Below, one piece after another: positions 36,301 to 47,525 of a DNA stretch of 64,000 bases. Within the stretch, counting starts at the first letter, position 1. Every line of letters starts with the position of its first letter. The stretch covers positions 22,930,169-22,994,168 of the forward strand of contig CM056556.1 in assembly GCA_029721515.1 (NCBI GenBank), given 5' to 3'. The position numbers and the translations under genes were made by a program. Below the pieces are notes generated by a model. The model saw nothing but the letters and a program-made list of their open reading frames with translations, was not told where the DNA came from and did not search any database. This DNA is from Synanceia verrucosa. Its lineage: Eukaryota; Chordata; Actinopteri; Perciformes; Synanceiidae.

Positions 36301-36684
36301 AGTATAAGGCCAAACTAAATAAAAACGGGGTGACCATATTTTAAAATAGCTATCAAAATACAAACAGTACAAACATCAATGAATACGGAGGGTCACCGGT
36401 TTAGGTGCCACACCAGGGCCTACGGTTAGCACGCCTCAGTGGTGTTGAAACAGGTTTCTACTGCTTCAAAATAACCCAGAAGGCAGAAGCGGAGGCTGGC
36501 GTATCATTATCACGGGTGTGGGTGGATGTACCTGTACGTTATTTGAACCTGCAGGTGGTAAACAAACCGGACAACTTACGGCGCATTTTCTGCCGAGGTA
36601 GCCGAACAGGCACTCGTTCTCCTGCGGGGTCAGGAGGATGGAGCCGACGTTAGTAGCCCTGCGGGGCGTCGGATGGCTGTTCAT
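16174..36684 (-). CDS. wasl: Neural Wiskott-Aldrich syndrome protein, N-WASP (11 coding exons, 544 aa)
   Basis: N-WASP links Cdc42 and PIP2 signals to Arp2/3 actin branching. Exons in transcript order: 36684-36580, 32862-32728, 31699-31613, 30528-30432, 29221-29198 (24-bp microexon), 25387-25186, 22718-22676, 20133-19980, 17424-16808, 16718-16610, 16235-16174. All borders are GT-AG and the phases sum to 545 codons including the stop. WH1 spans ~1-141 (NVGSILLTPQENE, then ACLVKDNPQRSYF). A Lys-rich basic patch comes at ~180-205 and CRIB/GBD at ~207-275 (IGTPSNFQHIGHVGWDPNTG, then NLFDMCGISEAQLKDRE). Polyproline fills ~283-430. Two WH2 motifs follow (ALLEQIRGGTQLKKV; ALLDQIRQGIQLKTV), then the central/acidic tail (VGALMEVMQKRSKAIHSSDE, ending DDDEWDD). 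Human N-WASP is 505 aa; the extra length is mostly polyproline. A two-WH2 tail and the genomic position favour WASL over WAS. Confidence 0.97.
18346..18392 (+). repeat. (CA)n microsatellite
   Basis: Nearly pure CA dinucleotides interrupted by GACAGA, in a wasl intron. Confidence 0.95.
19225..19762. mobile_element. Probable non-autonomous DNA transposon remnant
   Basis: The right part holds GC-rich, CpG-rich sequence (GGCGTAGGGTCCACTTCGAC, then CTACGCCGTCGCCGCGACGC, then AAGCATAAACCAGGC). On the reverse strand this is the 'CCTGGTTTATGCTTCTGCGTCG' type of end I recall from many teleost dispersed elements. The left end is not clear and no transposase domain is visible. CpG density contrasts sharply with the surrounding AT-rich intron. 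Confidence 0.45.
19763..19946. repeat. Short GGGGAC...GTCCCC dispersed repeat
   Basis: It begins GGGGACAAAATGCAGGTCCCC, contains GGTTAGG-type units, and closes near AATGTATTGTCCCCACAA. The arrangement resembles a common teleost miniature repeat with weak terminal inversion. Family unassigned. Confidence 0.45.
19951..19974 (+). repeat. (GT)n tract abutting a wasl splice donor
   Basis: About 12 GT units (CA units in transcript sense) run directly into the donor of the wasl CRIB exon, whose intronic sequence is GTGAGCACACACACA on the minus strand. CA-rich intronic sequence just after a donor can bind hnRNP L and modulate splicing; that role is inference here. Confidence 0.85.
20375..20640 (+). 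pseudogene. Degraded L2-type LINE 3' fragment
   Basis: Scattered frames give LINE reverse-transcriptase C-terminal signatures: AL(V)DLAPDYI at about 20382 and LWNKLPEDIRLPES at about 20500. These are followed by a T-rich 3' end with AAGTGCTCTATGAATTATAC and TTATT units. It is frameshifted and dead, in a wasl intron. Confidence 0.6.
20641..22675. other. wasl intron, no recognised feature
   Basis: AT-rich sequence with short ORFs only. I see no exon, RNA gene or clear transposon end in this stretch. Confidence 0.5.
23282..24814 (+). mobile_element. 5'-truncated L2/Maui-clade LINE with intact reverse-transcriptase C-terminus
   Basis: An open frame to the stop at 23771 carries the C-terminal part of an L2-type ORF2: SRLDYCNSLLSGCP, LQLVQNAAARVLTRTRKRDH, LHWLPVKSRIELKILLLTYK, ARAFSYQAPLLWNQLPLSVR, FKRRLKTFLF. 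A ~1-kb 3'UTR follows. It ends AAATAAACTTGACTTGACTT, the CTTGA-repeat tail typical of this group. The catalytic YADD region and the 5' part are absent, so it cannot move. It lies in wasl in antisense orientation. Frame preservation suggests a fairly recent insertion. Confidence 0.9.
24291..24384 (+). repeat. Tandem duplication of a ~47-bp unit in the LINE 3'UTR
   Basis: The segment GGAAGACGTGCTGTTCAGGC followed by TTCTTCTGGTTGGCGTGGTGGA occurs twice in succession, with a diverged third partial copy after it (GGACGACATGCTTCTCATCC). The repeat lies inside the L2 element's 3' untranslated part. Confidence 0.8.
25744..26100 (+). mobile_element. Full-length tRNA-headed SINE, ATGG-tailed family
   Basis: It starts GGGGAGCACAGTGGTGTAGT (A box in GTGGTGTAGTGGTTAGCACT) with B box GGGTTCGATTCCC near 25799. 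The body matches 13121-13464, and the tail is GAAAATGGATGG. It is flanked by ATGAAGAAAAAA (25728-25739 and 26101-26112), a 12-bp target duplication that marks clean retroposition. It lies in a wasl intron, antisense to the gene. Confidence 0.88.
26113..29197. other. wasl intron upstream of the basic-region exon
   Basis: No exon, RNA gene or recognised transposon is seen. ORFs are short and discontinuous. Sequence composition is ordinary AT-rich intron. Confidence 0.5.
31210..31350 (-). repeat. LINE 3' tail fragment
   Basis: AGAATAGAATCATTTTTATTGATCCCAAAATT is, on the reverse strand, a '...TTGGGATCAATAAAAATGATTCTATTCT' terminus like the one at 55035-55115. Only the tail survives, in a wasl intron. 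Confidence 0.5.
32386..32412 (+). repeat. (AAC)n microsatellite
   Basis: About eight AAC triplets in a wasl intron. Confidence 0.9.
32863..36579. other. wasl intron 1
   Basis: A 3.7-kb first intron. It contains a plus-strand LINE tail at about 35330-35585 (ends ACAATGACAATAAAAGCTTTTGATTCGA). No other feature is recognised. Any intronic enhancer cannot be judged from one sequence. Confidence 0.5.
35330..35585 (+). repeat. LINE 3' tail fragment
   Basis: It ends CTGGAATACAATGACAATAA followed by AAGCTTTTGATTCGATT, a terminus often seen on teleost Rex/L2-like LINEs. The coding part is absent. Confidence 0.45.
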
Positions 36685-36699
36685 GGCTCTGAATTCTTC

Positions 36700-37020
36700 T
36701 AATTAACCCCCAAAACGATGCAGTTATCCCAAATCGGCAAACGCTGCTAATTACAGAAAATCCATGCGGGCTCCGGTTGCTTTGGCCTGCAACCGGATCA
36801 TCTCCACTGAGTCCGACTCCGGAATGGAGGGAGGTGGAGGAGGACCGGGGCTGTTTCCCAGACTTGCTCCTGCTTAATTAAACAAACTTTACTTCTCCGT
36901 TTTGTGTTGAACAGAAAATTAGCACTCGCTGTTGGGCTGTACGCTGAAAAACGCTCAACTTTCATTCGGAAACTCCGGCAGCTGCAGTAACTATGCGTAC
37001 ATCCAACATGGCAGCGAGAC
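36700..37020 (-). promoter_or_regulatory. Probable wasl promoter region
   Basis: Upstream of the wasl start codon (ATG at 36684-36682) the sequence becomes richer in CpG and GC than the flanks (CCTGCAACCGGATCATCTCC; GAGTCCGACTCCGGAATGG; AACTCCGGCAGCTGCAG). No TATA box is apparent, as expected for a broadly expressed gene. The transcription start was not located. Confidence 0.4.
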
Positions 37021-38404
37021 GGAACACACCACTTTAAAGGGAGAATAGAGGGGGGTTAGTTTGGGCAAACTAATATGACTATCCATTTTACTAAGGACAA
37101 CACAGTCATGTGAGCGAACACGTAAAAACAGCAATATATGAATCAACGTTTATTTTAAGAGAAAAATGTGTAGGAAGTGCATTTGTGACCCACTGTGAGA
37201 TACAGTGTCGTTGCTAAGACCGAATGGTTCGGCCCGATGTGGTACAGGAATGCAGCTCTGCGGAGGGAAAGGGAGGGGCGATATTGTGTGACGTCAAAAC
37301 AGAGGAGGAGCCAGGCGGTAAATAAATAAGAAACCTTTGCTCGCTACTATGTACAAAATGTCTCACTTTTGGCCATGTAGTTTTTTCTGTGAGGGCAACA
37401 ATGAAATATTCTTCTTGCACCAGTTAAGTGATAACAACAATGCACACCATATTCGGAAAAAATACAGTAACATATAATTAAATGAAAAATATAAAAAAGA
37501 CAGTGGATGAGACGATGAAAAAACAAGGTAACAAGATTTCTGGATTTGTCATTTTACAACACATGATTGCAAAATGAAATGTATGTGCATTTAGACAACA
37601 CAGAACACAGACATTTTTAAATTGGAATAACATTTAATAATACATACTTATTCACTTATACTTAGAGTGGCTAAATATTGTAGATTTGCGATATCACAAA
37701 TGGACAGAAATCCTGATGGCTTGTTTCTCTGTGGATTGATTCGTTTTAGTATAATTTCACAGTATTTATACATTTAAATCAGTTTTAAAGCAAAGAACAT
37801 CTCACTTTTTACATTATGTTACCTTAAAATCTTGCATTAGCATAAATTAAATTGTTAGATGAAAGTCCAGATAGTCCTTCATCAGAACAAATCAAATAAG
37901 GAGGAGGGATGTGAGGGAGCCAGTGGCAGATGGATAGATATCGGTCATCCCGAAGGTCCCGCCTGCCCACTGCAGGGTTAAAGCCCATCAGCAGCATTAA
38001 CACCAAAACTAATCTGTAGACCAGCTGCTTCTTCACTCTGCTGCATAAAACAGTGCAGGGGGCCACACAAGAGGAGTTAAAGGACTGTTCACCACTACAA
38101 CAGAACCTGCATTGTATTAAGAGTGACATCCTGCTGCTGTCCCATAGAGGCCACACTGTTCATTATGGACACAATGTGAAAGTGTCAGTTTAGCAACAAC
38201 ATCATGGTCATTGATTAATACTTGGCCAGTAGTGAAGATAGGAATGTCAGACTGTCTTGAGGGTGGAGCCAGAGGAAAGGTCGCAGGTTCTATAAAAGGG
38301 TTGTGAAGGTTCATCTTCTGGAGAACAAAACTGGAATCATATCATGACATCTGATCAGTGGGTGTTCTGATATTTTTACCATTGTAGCAGCATCTGTCCG
38401 TCTA

Positions 38405-38640
38405 TCCTCCCAACAGTTTGGTCCAGACTGAAATATCTCAATAACTATAACATGGATTGCCATGACAATTTGATAATAACTTTTAACAATTTGTAATAAC
38501 TTTGGTAATGTTCTGTCTTCTAGCACCATCGCAAGATCAAAATTCAAATGTGTCCAAAACGAAACACAAAGCTGATGATGTTTGTATCAACCTCGACTGT
38601 AGTTTGTGCTTAATAGCGAACATTATCATGCTACCTGGAT
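38405..38640. repeat. Teleost dispersed repeat, family X copy
   Basis: Contains GTCCAGACTGAAATATCTCA, 'ATGGATTGCCATGACAATTTG', 'GCACCATCGCAAGATCAAAATT' and 'GTTTGTGCTTAATAGCGAAC'. I recall these strings together in one repeat that is widespread in percomorph fish. Other parts of the same unit appear at 6875, 44030, 47385 and 53740. Confidence 0.55.
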
Positions 38641-40544
38641 CACATGTGTCTCTGGTTTAAACTCTTCCTGCAATCAAGGGTTTGATTAAAGCTGAGGAAA
38701 GGCTGGTCCTTCTTTATTAGTCTTCCAAGACTTTGATTTCTCTGATTTCTCTCTTTTCTGTCCTCCAATCTATATTATTTTAAGCTGGTGTATTTCTGCA
38801 TTTTTCAGAACTCCTGTAAACCACCTCAAGAGAGGAACTTGCTGTTTTTGGATACAGATATAGAGAAAGAGTACAGAATATAAAGAGAGTTGCATGCCTC
38901 TCGTGATTCTGCAGACACTCTGGTTTATTTTTTTGCTCCTGTGGTTGCAGACAAGCTCATAGATGATCCTGGAATAACATTCAAATACAGTTTGGTTTTT
39001 GCGATTTGTTTGCCATTTTAAAATAATAATCTTTGTTATTTTGACTGAAGTGGAGTGACATTAAGAGGGAGTAATTTGGGTGTCACTGTCTTTGAGGAGA
39101 TGTCACCACCAGATGGCGTGAGACACTGTGCTGTCCAGCATCCATCATCCCTGATGTTACCGAAACTGTACACAGTGGAGGAAGATGGTTTATTCCCAGA
39201 AGGAATAAACAAGTTTGTCACACACTTTACATTATAAATGACAACTAGAAAACTGGAAAATTGTAAACCTGTTCAGTGCACTTTCTCTCTCCAAAATCCT
39301 TTTGAGCACAATTTCATTCTGTTAATCAATAAAGTAGTGTTGCATCCGTGATGAGTCACTTTAATACGTCACATATATTATGATGACATGACATATTGAC
39401 ACATGACGTGACATATTATGATGATCATTTCTCTGTGGCTCCCTGGAAATGGAAGAGGGAGGCTGGGATGTTGGTTGCAATATGCAACCCTTAAAATGAG
39501 GTATTTGACAAATCAGATGTGCTGCACATAAAGCCCACATTTAACATTATTTTAACAAGATAACAAAGTATCAATTAAAGATAATACAAACAATTTGTAT
39601 TGCAAATTACATTGCAGTTGAGAACACAATCATGTTTCTCTTTCCAGGAATTATGGGACTGTTCCATCATGTTGATATTTTAAGTTCAATAAAGGATTTG
39701 TTAACATCTTCTACACCGCCAAAATGGAAATGCATCCATCAGTTAAACGACAAAGGTTCAAACAAATGTGAAGCACATCTGTAATGACAGCCGCTTCCCA
39801 GAATTCTTTTCTGCGGTCCAGACATAACCCGGGCTCTTTGCACTTAGTCTTCCAGTGTAATCTAATCAGAACTGCTGCTGCAGAACAGCATGATGGGAGC
39901 CATCATGTCTGTCTGTGCTTCCTGTCCACAAGTTCAGTGACAGATCAGACGGTCTGAGGATCATGGCCACTTAAGTGACTGGCCATGTTTGTGGAGGTGA
40001 GAAAGGAAGGAGGACCTTCTTTATTATTCTTCTTCACACAACTTGTCACCACTTTTGACTACAAAATGAACGGCTGTCAGAGAAATTTCTTGATGAAAGC
40101 TCACTTTTCACCGTGCCATTGTTGTGTTTGATGTCATTTGAAACAGCTTCAAACACTTAAGTGGTCAGATGACATATTATACAAACTGGTTCTTTTGCAG
40201 CATAATTCAACCATAAAAGTATACAGCAGATTCAACCTCGAAGGATTGTGATTGTGTGAGATGAACTTCATGACGCCAAACAAAAACAAAACATGATGGC
40301 AGTTACGTTTAGACAACAAAAGCACAGTTATTGTTGTAATAACAATTATTACATAACTTCAGCAACGGAGGTAACGTCATGTGACAGCGTGTTACGTCAT
40401 GTGACATAATGGCACAACACAAACACCTACACAAACCCAGTCTTCTGGGAAGGTGTTTGAATATCATAACACATCATAACATTCCACTTATGTTGTTATG
40501 TGTTATGAGAACACATTTGCATGCCTCTATTCACGCATCCCCAA

Positions 40545-41720
40545 CATGTTCAAGTTCAAGTTTCTTCATTAGTACCAATAGTAAATTTGAGTGCAGATGG
40601 AACTATTAAAATAAGAGCCTGTAAACAGACATCATGTCACGACAAACAAATAACACAATAAGAGAACAATAAAATCATTCAAAGAATAATTAAAAATCAT
40701 GGAAAGGTAGGCCTACTTAAGCATCTCCCTGCATCTTACTAAATTTCAGTGTGAACATGTTTACCTGTACCTTTACTATTCAGAATTCCAACCGCTACAA
40801 AGCTACTTGTATAGCATTCAGTCCAGATGACAACCAGATGGAAGGAGCTGGAACCCACCATGCAAGGGTGTGAACAGTCTTTAAGTATAGAGCTGGCTTT
40901 ACGCTGCAGCTGTGACACAGAGGGCTCTCATGGTGAGTGGGGACTCCCCAATTAGCATACCAGTCCATTTAATAATCTGAATTTTTGTCCTGTATTGACA
41001 GATAACCAAACCAGGAAACCAGGGCAAAAGATATTTAAGACGCAATAAAAGCTTGATAAAAAAGTGTCAGCATTGTTTCATCAATACTAAAAGGGAACAG
41101 TTTCCAACGGTAAAACAGATGCCTTCTTACACACTGTTTCATAGTTAGAATTTAGTTTTGCATCAGTGACGTCCCCAGGTGTCTGTAGGTCTCCACAAAT
41201 TCTACAGATTGACCTTAATGACTGTAGGATCATGTTTTGGAGCCTGTGTCCTAAAATCAATGATCATGTTCTTCATTTTGGATGCGTTGAGTTCCAAGAA
41301 ATAAAGGACACACCAAGTGATAAAATCGTTCAAGTCTGGACCATGACTGGATTTATTGGTGTGCAACAAGCTCACAATGACAGTATCATCTGAAAATTTT
41401 AAAATGTGCCTGCCTATCTTTTGCACATGTTTGTGTAAAGGATAAAAAGTAAAGGGGAGACAACACATCCCTGAGGTGAGCCAGTAGAGGAACAGGCGAT
41501 TCAGATAAGATGACATTCACTTTGACTCTTTGAGTTATATCTGTAAAAATTCTAAAATCCAACCCACCAGATCATGACTCAGCTGAAATTGCTCAGGAAG
41601 CCTCGAGACTAAAATGTGTGGTTGGTTGGTGTTAAAAGTTGACAAAAAAATCAATAGAAGTCAGTCCAGCATGGACTTTGTTCCCCTCCAAATGAAAGAT
41701 TTAGAAGCGTAAGTATCATA
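40545..41720 (-). pseudogene. Rex-like LINE reverse-transcriptase fragment, reverse orientation
   Basis: The minus strand encodes RT signatures in shifting frames: SRLLSNFSLSHDLVGWILEF-like near 41600, LTSGMCCLPFTFYPLH near 41450 and ILKFSDDTVIVSLLHTNKSS near 41390, where DD is the catalytic pair. LNDFITWC and LELNASKMKNMIIDFR follow. The downstream part to 40545 looks like the degraded C-terminus and tail. Frameshifts and stops make it dead. The clade call (Rex1/Babar-like) comes from the SDDTVI...LELNA...TK pattern and is tentative. Confidence 0.75.
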
Positions 41721-42603
41721 TTTATGCCATGCAAAATAGTATCTTTTAACCCATTACAATATCACACATCATTAAACAAAAGTAAACCACACTGACTTAT
41801 TGTAAGTCATCTCTGTAGACCTAAAAACCTCCTCTTTTGCTAACTAATAGTGGATGTTGCTAAACTGTGTTTTCGTCTTTCAGCACAGGTCCAGATTCAG
41901 CTCAACAGTAACATAACTTCACAATAACACAACAACACTTCACTGGCACAGCAACAGTCTCCAGAGAGTGCTCGTTGGACCCATCCACCTCTTGCTCTGA
42001 GTGTAGCTATTCATGTGGATATGCATGCTTTGCATTCAGTATGGCCGACATACACAGTAAGTAGTATGTAAGAACAGTGTTCTTACTGAACGTCACTGCC
42101 CAAGTGTAAGTATTTGATGGAGTCAGATTAGGCTGCACTGAACACACATAATTCAAAGGGCATAAAATTGGCAGACAAAAGTAGATCAATACATAGGAAA
42201 TGTGACATAAGTGCAGCTCCTATTTCAACCAAGCGCCTCCAAAGTGGATTTGGATAGATCGATCAGAATACAATAATTCTCAACTAAACTTATACTAAGT
42301 GCTGGTCGGCTCAAATGCACCAACTTAACACAGGTGTGAGAGAGGTCTGAAAGCTTGCATGACAAAGCTTCATGAAACCACCTTTCCCCTTGTTCCTCAA
42401 GCTCTGCATGTCCAGTACTAACATAAACCCGCTCTGCTCAGCATTTCCAGCTAACAGGAACCACTTAGCTTCCACTGAGCTCCAGCTGCAGTTTATCTGT
42501 GTGTGGCAGCACCACCTTACTTAACTGGAAAAGCACTCAGAGAGCGCTGACCTCTGCCAAGGCGACAGCTGCGGCGACGTTTTTTCATTTTTTTTAAGTC
42601 CCC

Positions 42604-42949
42604 CCGCCGCCAAGGAGGATATGTTTTCACCGGGGCTTGTTTGTTTGTTGGTTGGCTTGTTGGTTTGTCGGTTTGCAAAGTAACTCAAAAAGTTATGGAC
42701 GTTTTTTGCCGAAATTTTCAGGGTTGGCTGGAAGTAGCCTAACTTAAAACTGATTAATTTTTGTTGGTGCCGTTGAATTAGAGCCGATCACCACCAAAAA
42801 TGAATCAGTTTTAAGTTAGGCCACTTCCAGCCAACCCTGAAAATTTCGTCAAAAACCGTCCATAACTTTTTGAGTTATTTTGCAAACCAACACACCAACA
42901 TACAAATAAACAAACCCCGATGAAAACATAACCTCCTTGGCAAAGGTAA
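42604..42949. mobile_element. Fold-back (long inverted-repeat) element, copy 1
   Basis: Two arms of ~150 bases are near-perfect reverse complements. The left runs from CCGCCAAGGAGGATATGTTT through AACTCAAAAAGTTATGG and CAGGGTTGGCTGGAAG to TTAAAACTGATTAATTTTTG. The right carries the same in inverse order and ends AACCTCCTTGGCAAAGGT. The ~25-base centre is GCCGTTGAATTAGAGCCGATC-like. No ORF. A closely related element lies at 45167. Confidence 0.85.
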
Positions 42950-44029
42950 TAAATCTGAATCTGAACCTGTGCAGCAGCATCAATCAGGAGTCCCGGTCTA
43001 ATCTGTAAATGTGTTCGATGAACTCTTACACATTGAATGTAATAATATGAGTCAGTTGAACATACAGATTCTTCTCAAGTACCAGTCGTTTCCTGTAAAA
43101 GAATTTCCGGTAAACATCAATTTTCTTGCATTTTAAATTCTCATCAAGGCAATGGGCAATTTACAGTTTGTTGCAGTTAAAATGGGTTGCCAAGTCTGGC
43201 TTGAAACCATTTTATGAGTAAATATCATTCAAACATTTCACCTTCTCAGAATCTTATTTTGCACTCTAAATGCTTGTATTTTTCCACACATTGAAGGACA
43301 GTGACGGAGGCCTTTGTGAGTTGCCATGACAAACAATAGTGGTCAGTATTTTGCAGTCAGTTACTTTTGTATTCAGACATGCTACATCTAAAATTTCCCT
43401 TGAAGTATAAAAAAAAACCTTTAAATGAAACACACACAGTCATATGGGCAGACCAGTACTAGTAAGAAGGAGGGATGTGTCGATTCTGGGAGTGAAAGGG
43501 ATTTCTTAACCATCTGTAGTTTCAACTCAATTGAATGTACTTTGACTCCATCTACAGTTTTTTTTTAATGTATTCCACAGTGAAGTTCAGTCAGCTTTGC
43601 TGTCAAATCTGCCAGTTTGTGCAGCCGCAAACTGATGAGTTTGCGGCTGCACATTCCTGCAGTTCTGATGAGTTCAGTTCGAGAAGATATTTTTTTCCTG
43701 GTGATGTGGTGAAAGCATTTTGTTTTCATACTTAGAAATAAGCTGTATAAATAATATAACCAAACGGCTTATTATGGTTAAAATACAAAAAAAATCCAAA
43801 TGATTAAAACTTTTGAGAGTCTATTTTTGGTGTCTGGTCAAGATTTTTGGGGGTGGAGTCATGTGTAGTGTATATTTCCTCTTAGATCAGAGCTTCATAT
43901 TGGTTGAGTCATAATTGATCTTGTTTGGTGGCAAAAATGTTTTCTGGGCTGCAGTGGATTTTCCATTGTAGCCACTGGAAAACTTCAAAGAAAGACTGAC
44001 TGGCAGAGCATACATTCAGAGTGGCGAGT

Positions 44030-44165
44030 AGAAAATGCTAGCATGCTATCAAGCTATCACCACAAACATTATACCTGCTAAATATCACCATGTTAGCATT
44101 GTCATTGTGAGCATGCTAGCGTTTAACTCATAGCATTGCTAAGAACAGCCTGTACAGCAGTGCTG
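44030..44165. repeat. Teleost dispersed repeat, family X copy (GCTAGCATG-rich part)
   Basis: Rich in AGCATGCTA motifs (GCTAGCATGCTATCAAGC, ACCATGTTAGCATTGTCATT, GAGCATGCTAGCGTTTAACTC). This is the section I recall lying next to the 'TTTGTGCTTAATAGCGAAC' part seen at 38620. Confidence 0.5.
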
Positions 44166-45166
44166 CAGACATGGCTGTTAATGCTTAGTATTTGTTTACA
44201 GTTGGATTTCTCTATTTATGAAAGATTCCTTGCTTTTTCTTTAAATTATATACACGGAATGGCAAACAACAATACAGATCCTTCAGACCCTATGTGGTCC
44301 AGTGTGATTTCCTGTCCAGGGCTTCATCTACCATTTGGCCCAGTAAATGAGAGTCCTGTTGGGCACAGATTAGGTGGGGCCAAGCCAACAATAGAGGGGC
44401 ATCTCTGCCCCGAGATCAGCCAAGGACCTGAGAGAGGGACAACAGGGGAACAGAGAGACAATTCAGCAGCTCATCAGAAGGACAACGTCTGCTTCTGAAA
44501 ACACAAGAGATGAGGAAATCATCCAACAGCAGGACTTGATCCTTGGTACAGTCATCAGCGAAGGGAAAGTCATCCAGGTTGAGGTCAATCCAATGAGAGA
44601 GTCAACTGGTCCTGCTTGACGTTTTTTAAAGATGCTTCACCTCTATTCCAAGAGGCTTCCTCAGCTCTGATGCTTCTGATCTGCTCTTTGGATTAAGGGT
44701 ATGTTATTTTTTATAAAAGAAATATTGCTTTATTTACTCTTGAGTAAAGGATTTTGCTGTGGCAGATTTGTTCACAACTCAGCAACTTACTTTTGCTTAA
44801 TACTTTGTATAAAACCTCTATTATTGCACTATTTTGTCAACCCACTTGTCATCATTATTAATGTTTGCAATATTGTGTGTTACAGAGATATTAAAATAAA
44901 AAAGACAGATGTATGGACAGACAGGCTTAATAACTAAACTGTGAAAGTGTAATGTAAAATGCAGCTTGTCGTTATTGCAGCAGTGAAGTGTCTGAGGCCT
45001 GGTGCTAATAAAACCATAAAGTCACATCTGGAAACTGCAGCAGAGACACCGCAGTCTGAAAACCACATGTGAACATAATGAAGACTCCACTGAAACCTGG
45101 AAATGAACCAGATTTAATCAGTGTGTGTGAGAGTGATAAAGGTTTCGGTAGGTTTCAGATAAACTA

Positions 45167-45518
45167 GTTACCTCCGCCATGGAGGTCATGTTTTCACCGG
45201 GGTTTGTTTATTTATTTGTTGGTTTGTTGGTTTGCAAAATAACTCAAAAAGTTTTTTGACAAAATTTTCAGGGTTGGTCAGAAGTGGCCTAACTTAAAAC
45301 TGATTAATTTTTGGTGGTGATCGGGTCCGATTCAACGGCACCACCAAAAATTAATCAGTTTAAGCTAGGCCACTTCTGACCAACCCTGAAAATTTTGTCA
45401 AAAACCATCCATAACTTTTTGAGTTATTTTGCAAACCGACAAACCAACAAACAAACAAACAAACAAACAAACAAACAAGCCCTGGTGAAAACATAACCTC
45501 CTTGGCAGCGAGGGTAAC
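45167..45518. mobile_element. Fold-back (long inverted-repeat) element, copy 2
   Basis: It begins GTTACCTCCGCCATGGAGGT and ends with CCTTGGCAGCGAGGGTAAC. The arms again pair over ~150 bases (AACTCAAAAAGTT, CAGGGTTGGTCAGAAGTGGC, CTTAAAACTGATTAATTTTT). The centre is GATCGGGTCCGATTCAACGG-like. The right arm is expanded by a run of CAAA units (45443-45478). It is clearly the same family as 42604-42949, 2.2 kb away. Flanking duplications are ambiguous. Confidence 0.85.
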
Positions 45519-46340
45519 TTTAAATAACAAAAAAAAAACATTTTTCAATAATGAAAAATAATTAAAAAAAATAATTTTTCATTTTTTAGAGCATTTTAAG
45601 GCCTAAAGTGAAATTTATCTTTGTGATTGTGAATCCATGTTAGTGACACAAAATAATGTGCTGAACACTACAGGAAAGGTCATGGAATCATTCAAATACA
45701 ACATTTCCAAGAAATCTCCTGTCACCTATATCTTCTGTTCTGCTGGACAATCATATTTGTGTCTCAGTTCTGCACATATGGTGGAATATATTCAAAATAG
45801 AAAAAACATTTTTGGATGCATGAATTCTCTTTTGTATAGAAATAATAACAGCTAATATTTAAATTTAAGCAATCAGTTTATGTTTGTGTGCTTGTTCAAC
45901 CCAATCTCTAGATAACCACCGGTGGGAAGATTGGTTACTAGGGAGGTGGTGAAGAAAGGTCCAAAGTATCCCAGCCTCAGGTTGTCAGCTAGTTTATATT
46001 CTGGACTAAATGTCTTCATTGAGACATGGGACCTCTGTCAGCTTTGGTCACATAGTTCAGTGCCATTATCCTCACTACAGTGAATTGCAAAATAAATAAA
46101 TAAATAAAATAATAATTCACTTCAACTTCAACTCGGATCACCATGGGTCTGTTAAAAATGTTATATAGCAGATGAATAAAAACCTCGTCTGGAGAATAAG
46201 GTGTTAAATCCAGTCATCTCATTTACTCACACACTTGTTTATTGTAGACACATTTGTAACTCCACGCACACATAATCTATGTTGGGAGTGGAATCAGCAG
46301 TCTGACTCAGACTTTGTGTGGTTTTAAAGCTCCCATCACT

Positions 46341-46409
46341 CACATGCACATACATGCACACACACGCAAACACACTCACACACACGCACACACACACAAG
46401 CACACACAA
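46341..46409 (+). repeat. Imperfect (CA)n microsatellite
   Basis: CA units interrupted by CG, TG and AA changes, in the intergenic region left of the hyaluronidase gene. Confidence 0.85.
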
Positions 46410-47384
46410 GTGATGTTGCTGGATAACAACAGTCTGTCTCTGGTTGTTAGACATTAACGCTGGATCATTAAATACTAATTCAAGGCTAGCTTTATATTTT
46501 CCAGATTACACTGTACAAGCTGGTCCTGAATCAAACACAGTCACTCAGACCCATCCAGACCTGCGAACACTGCTGCCAAAACACCACAGATAACAATCCA
46601 GCTAGCACAAGCTCACCCGCTCTGAGGCTTTTCCCCTCTTCAGTCACTCTCAAAATGATGATAAAACAAACTGCCAAGGAAGAGTAAACGACCTAGAACA
46701 GACAAAATAGACAGAAGCCTAGCTTGCAATTTCTGGTGAGCTCACTCAGCGGAGTTGCTAAGTGTCAGCAAATCTCAGTAGCTCAGTTCATGGACATATC
46801 TGACTTCTCATATGAGGCTTAATGAAACAGCTGTTAAACTTCAATATAAATGTGAAGCCCCACACTTTATCAAGCCTATATACAGTAGGCAATGCATATG
46901 ATGTAAGTCCATTGAAAAGGTAACTTTGTCAATCAAGGAAGTTGCATTTGAACCGCAAGGAAGTACAAGACATGAAAATATGTCGTTAGTCAGTCAGTCA
47001 ATGCCTGTGTGTTTCATACCACGTAGTGTCAACACAGGAACCCATATATTGGGAAACTCTTGGGAGATGACATTGATCTCAAATAGTTAAGGTTAGGATA
47101 GCTCGTCGGGCAGCAAGTCTTGCAAGAGTTTCGCAAGTTTTTGCCAGATTTTCACACAAGAGAAATGGGTCTTACTTTCTCCTGGAAATAAAGTAAGTTA
47201 ACAGAATTTGTGTATCAAACAAACGTGATTCATATCATGAGTGACATTAGGTTTAACATTAGCTGATTAGCGCAGAACACAAAGCACAGCTGAGACTGAT
47301 GGCTATTTGATTTTGCATGTTACATTATTAAAGATAGTAATTAATTGATTAGAATCTTGACCTGAAGATGGCATTGGGACAAAA

Positions 47385-47525
47385 GTTAAGGGATCACCAA
47401 AGTCATTACCGTTCATCCTCTGACGACTGTGAATGTCTGAACTAAATTTCTTGGTAATCTACCCAGTAGTTATAATTCCAGTCTGGACCAAAGTGGTGGA
47501 CCGACTGGCTGACATTGCCATCTCT
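47385..47525. repeat. Teleost dispersed repeat, family X copy
   Basis: GGGATCACCAAAGTCATTAC, then TCATCCTCTGACGACTGTGAATGTCTGAACTAAATTTCTTGGTAATC (key words only), then CCAGTAGTTATAATTCCAGT. It matches 53748-53815 and part of 6875-6910 base for base over long blocks. Confidence 0.6.

Noticed and set aside
44136..44498. 120-residue ORF near 44.3 kb
   Set aside because: The first part overlaps a dispersed repeat and no domain, splice signal or frame support is visible. The rest may be a LINE remnant (for example CTCTATTCCAAGAGGCTTCC near 44643), but not firmly enough to annotate.
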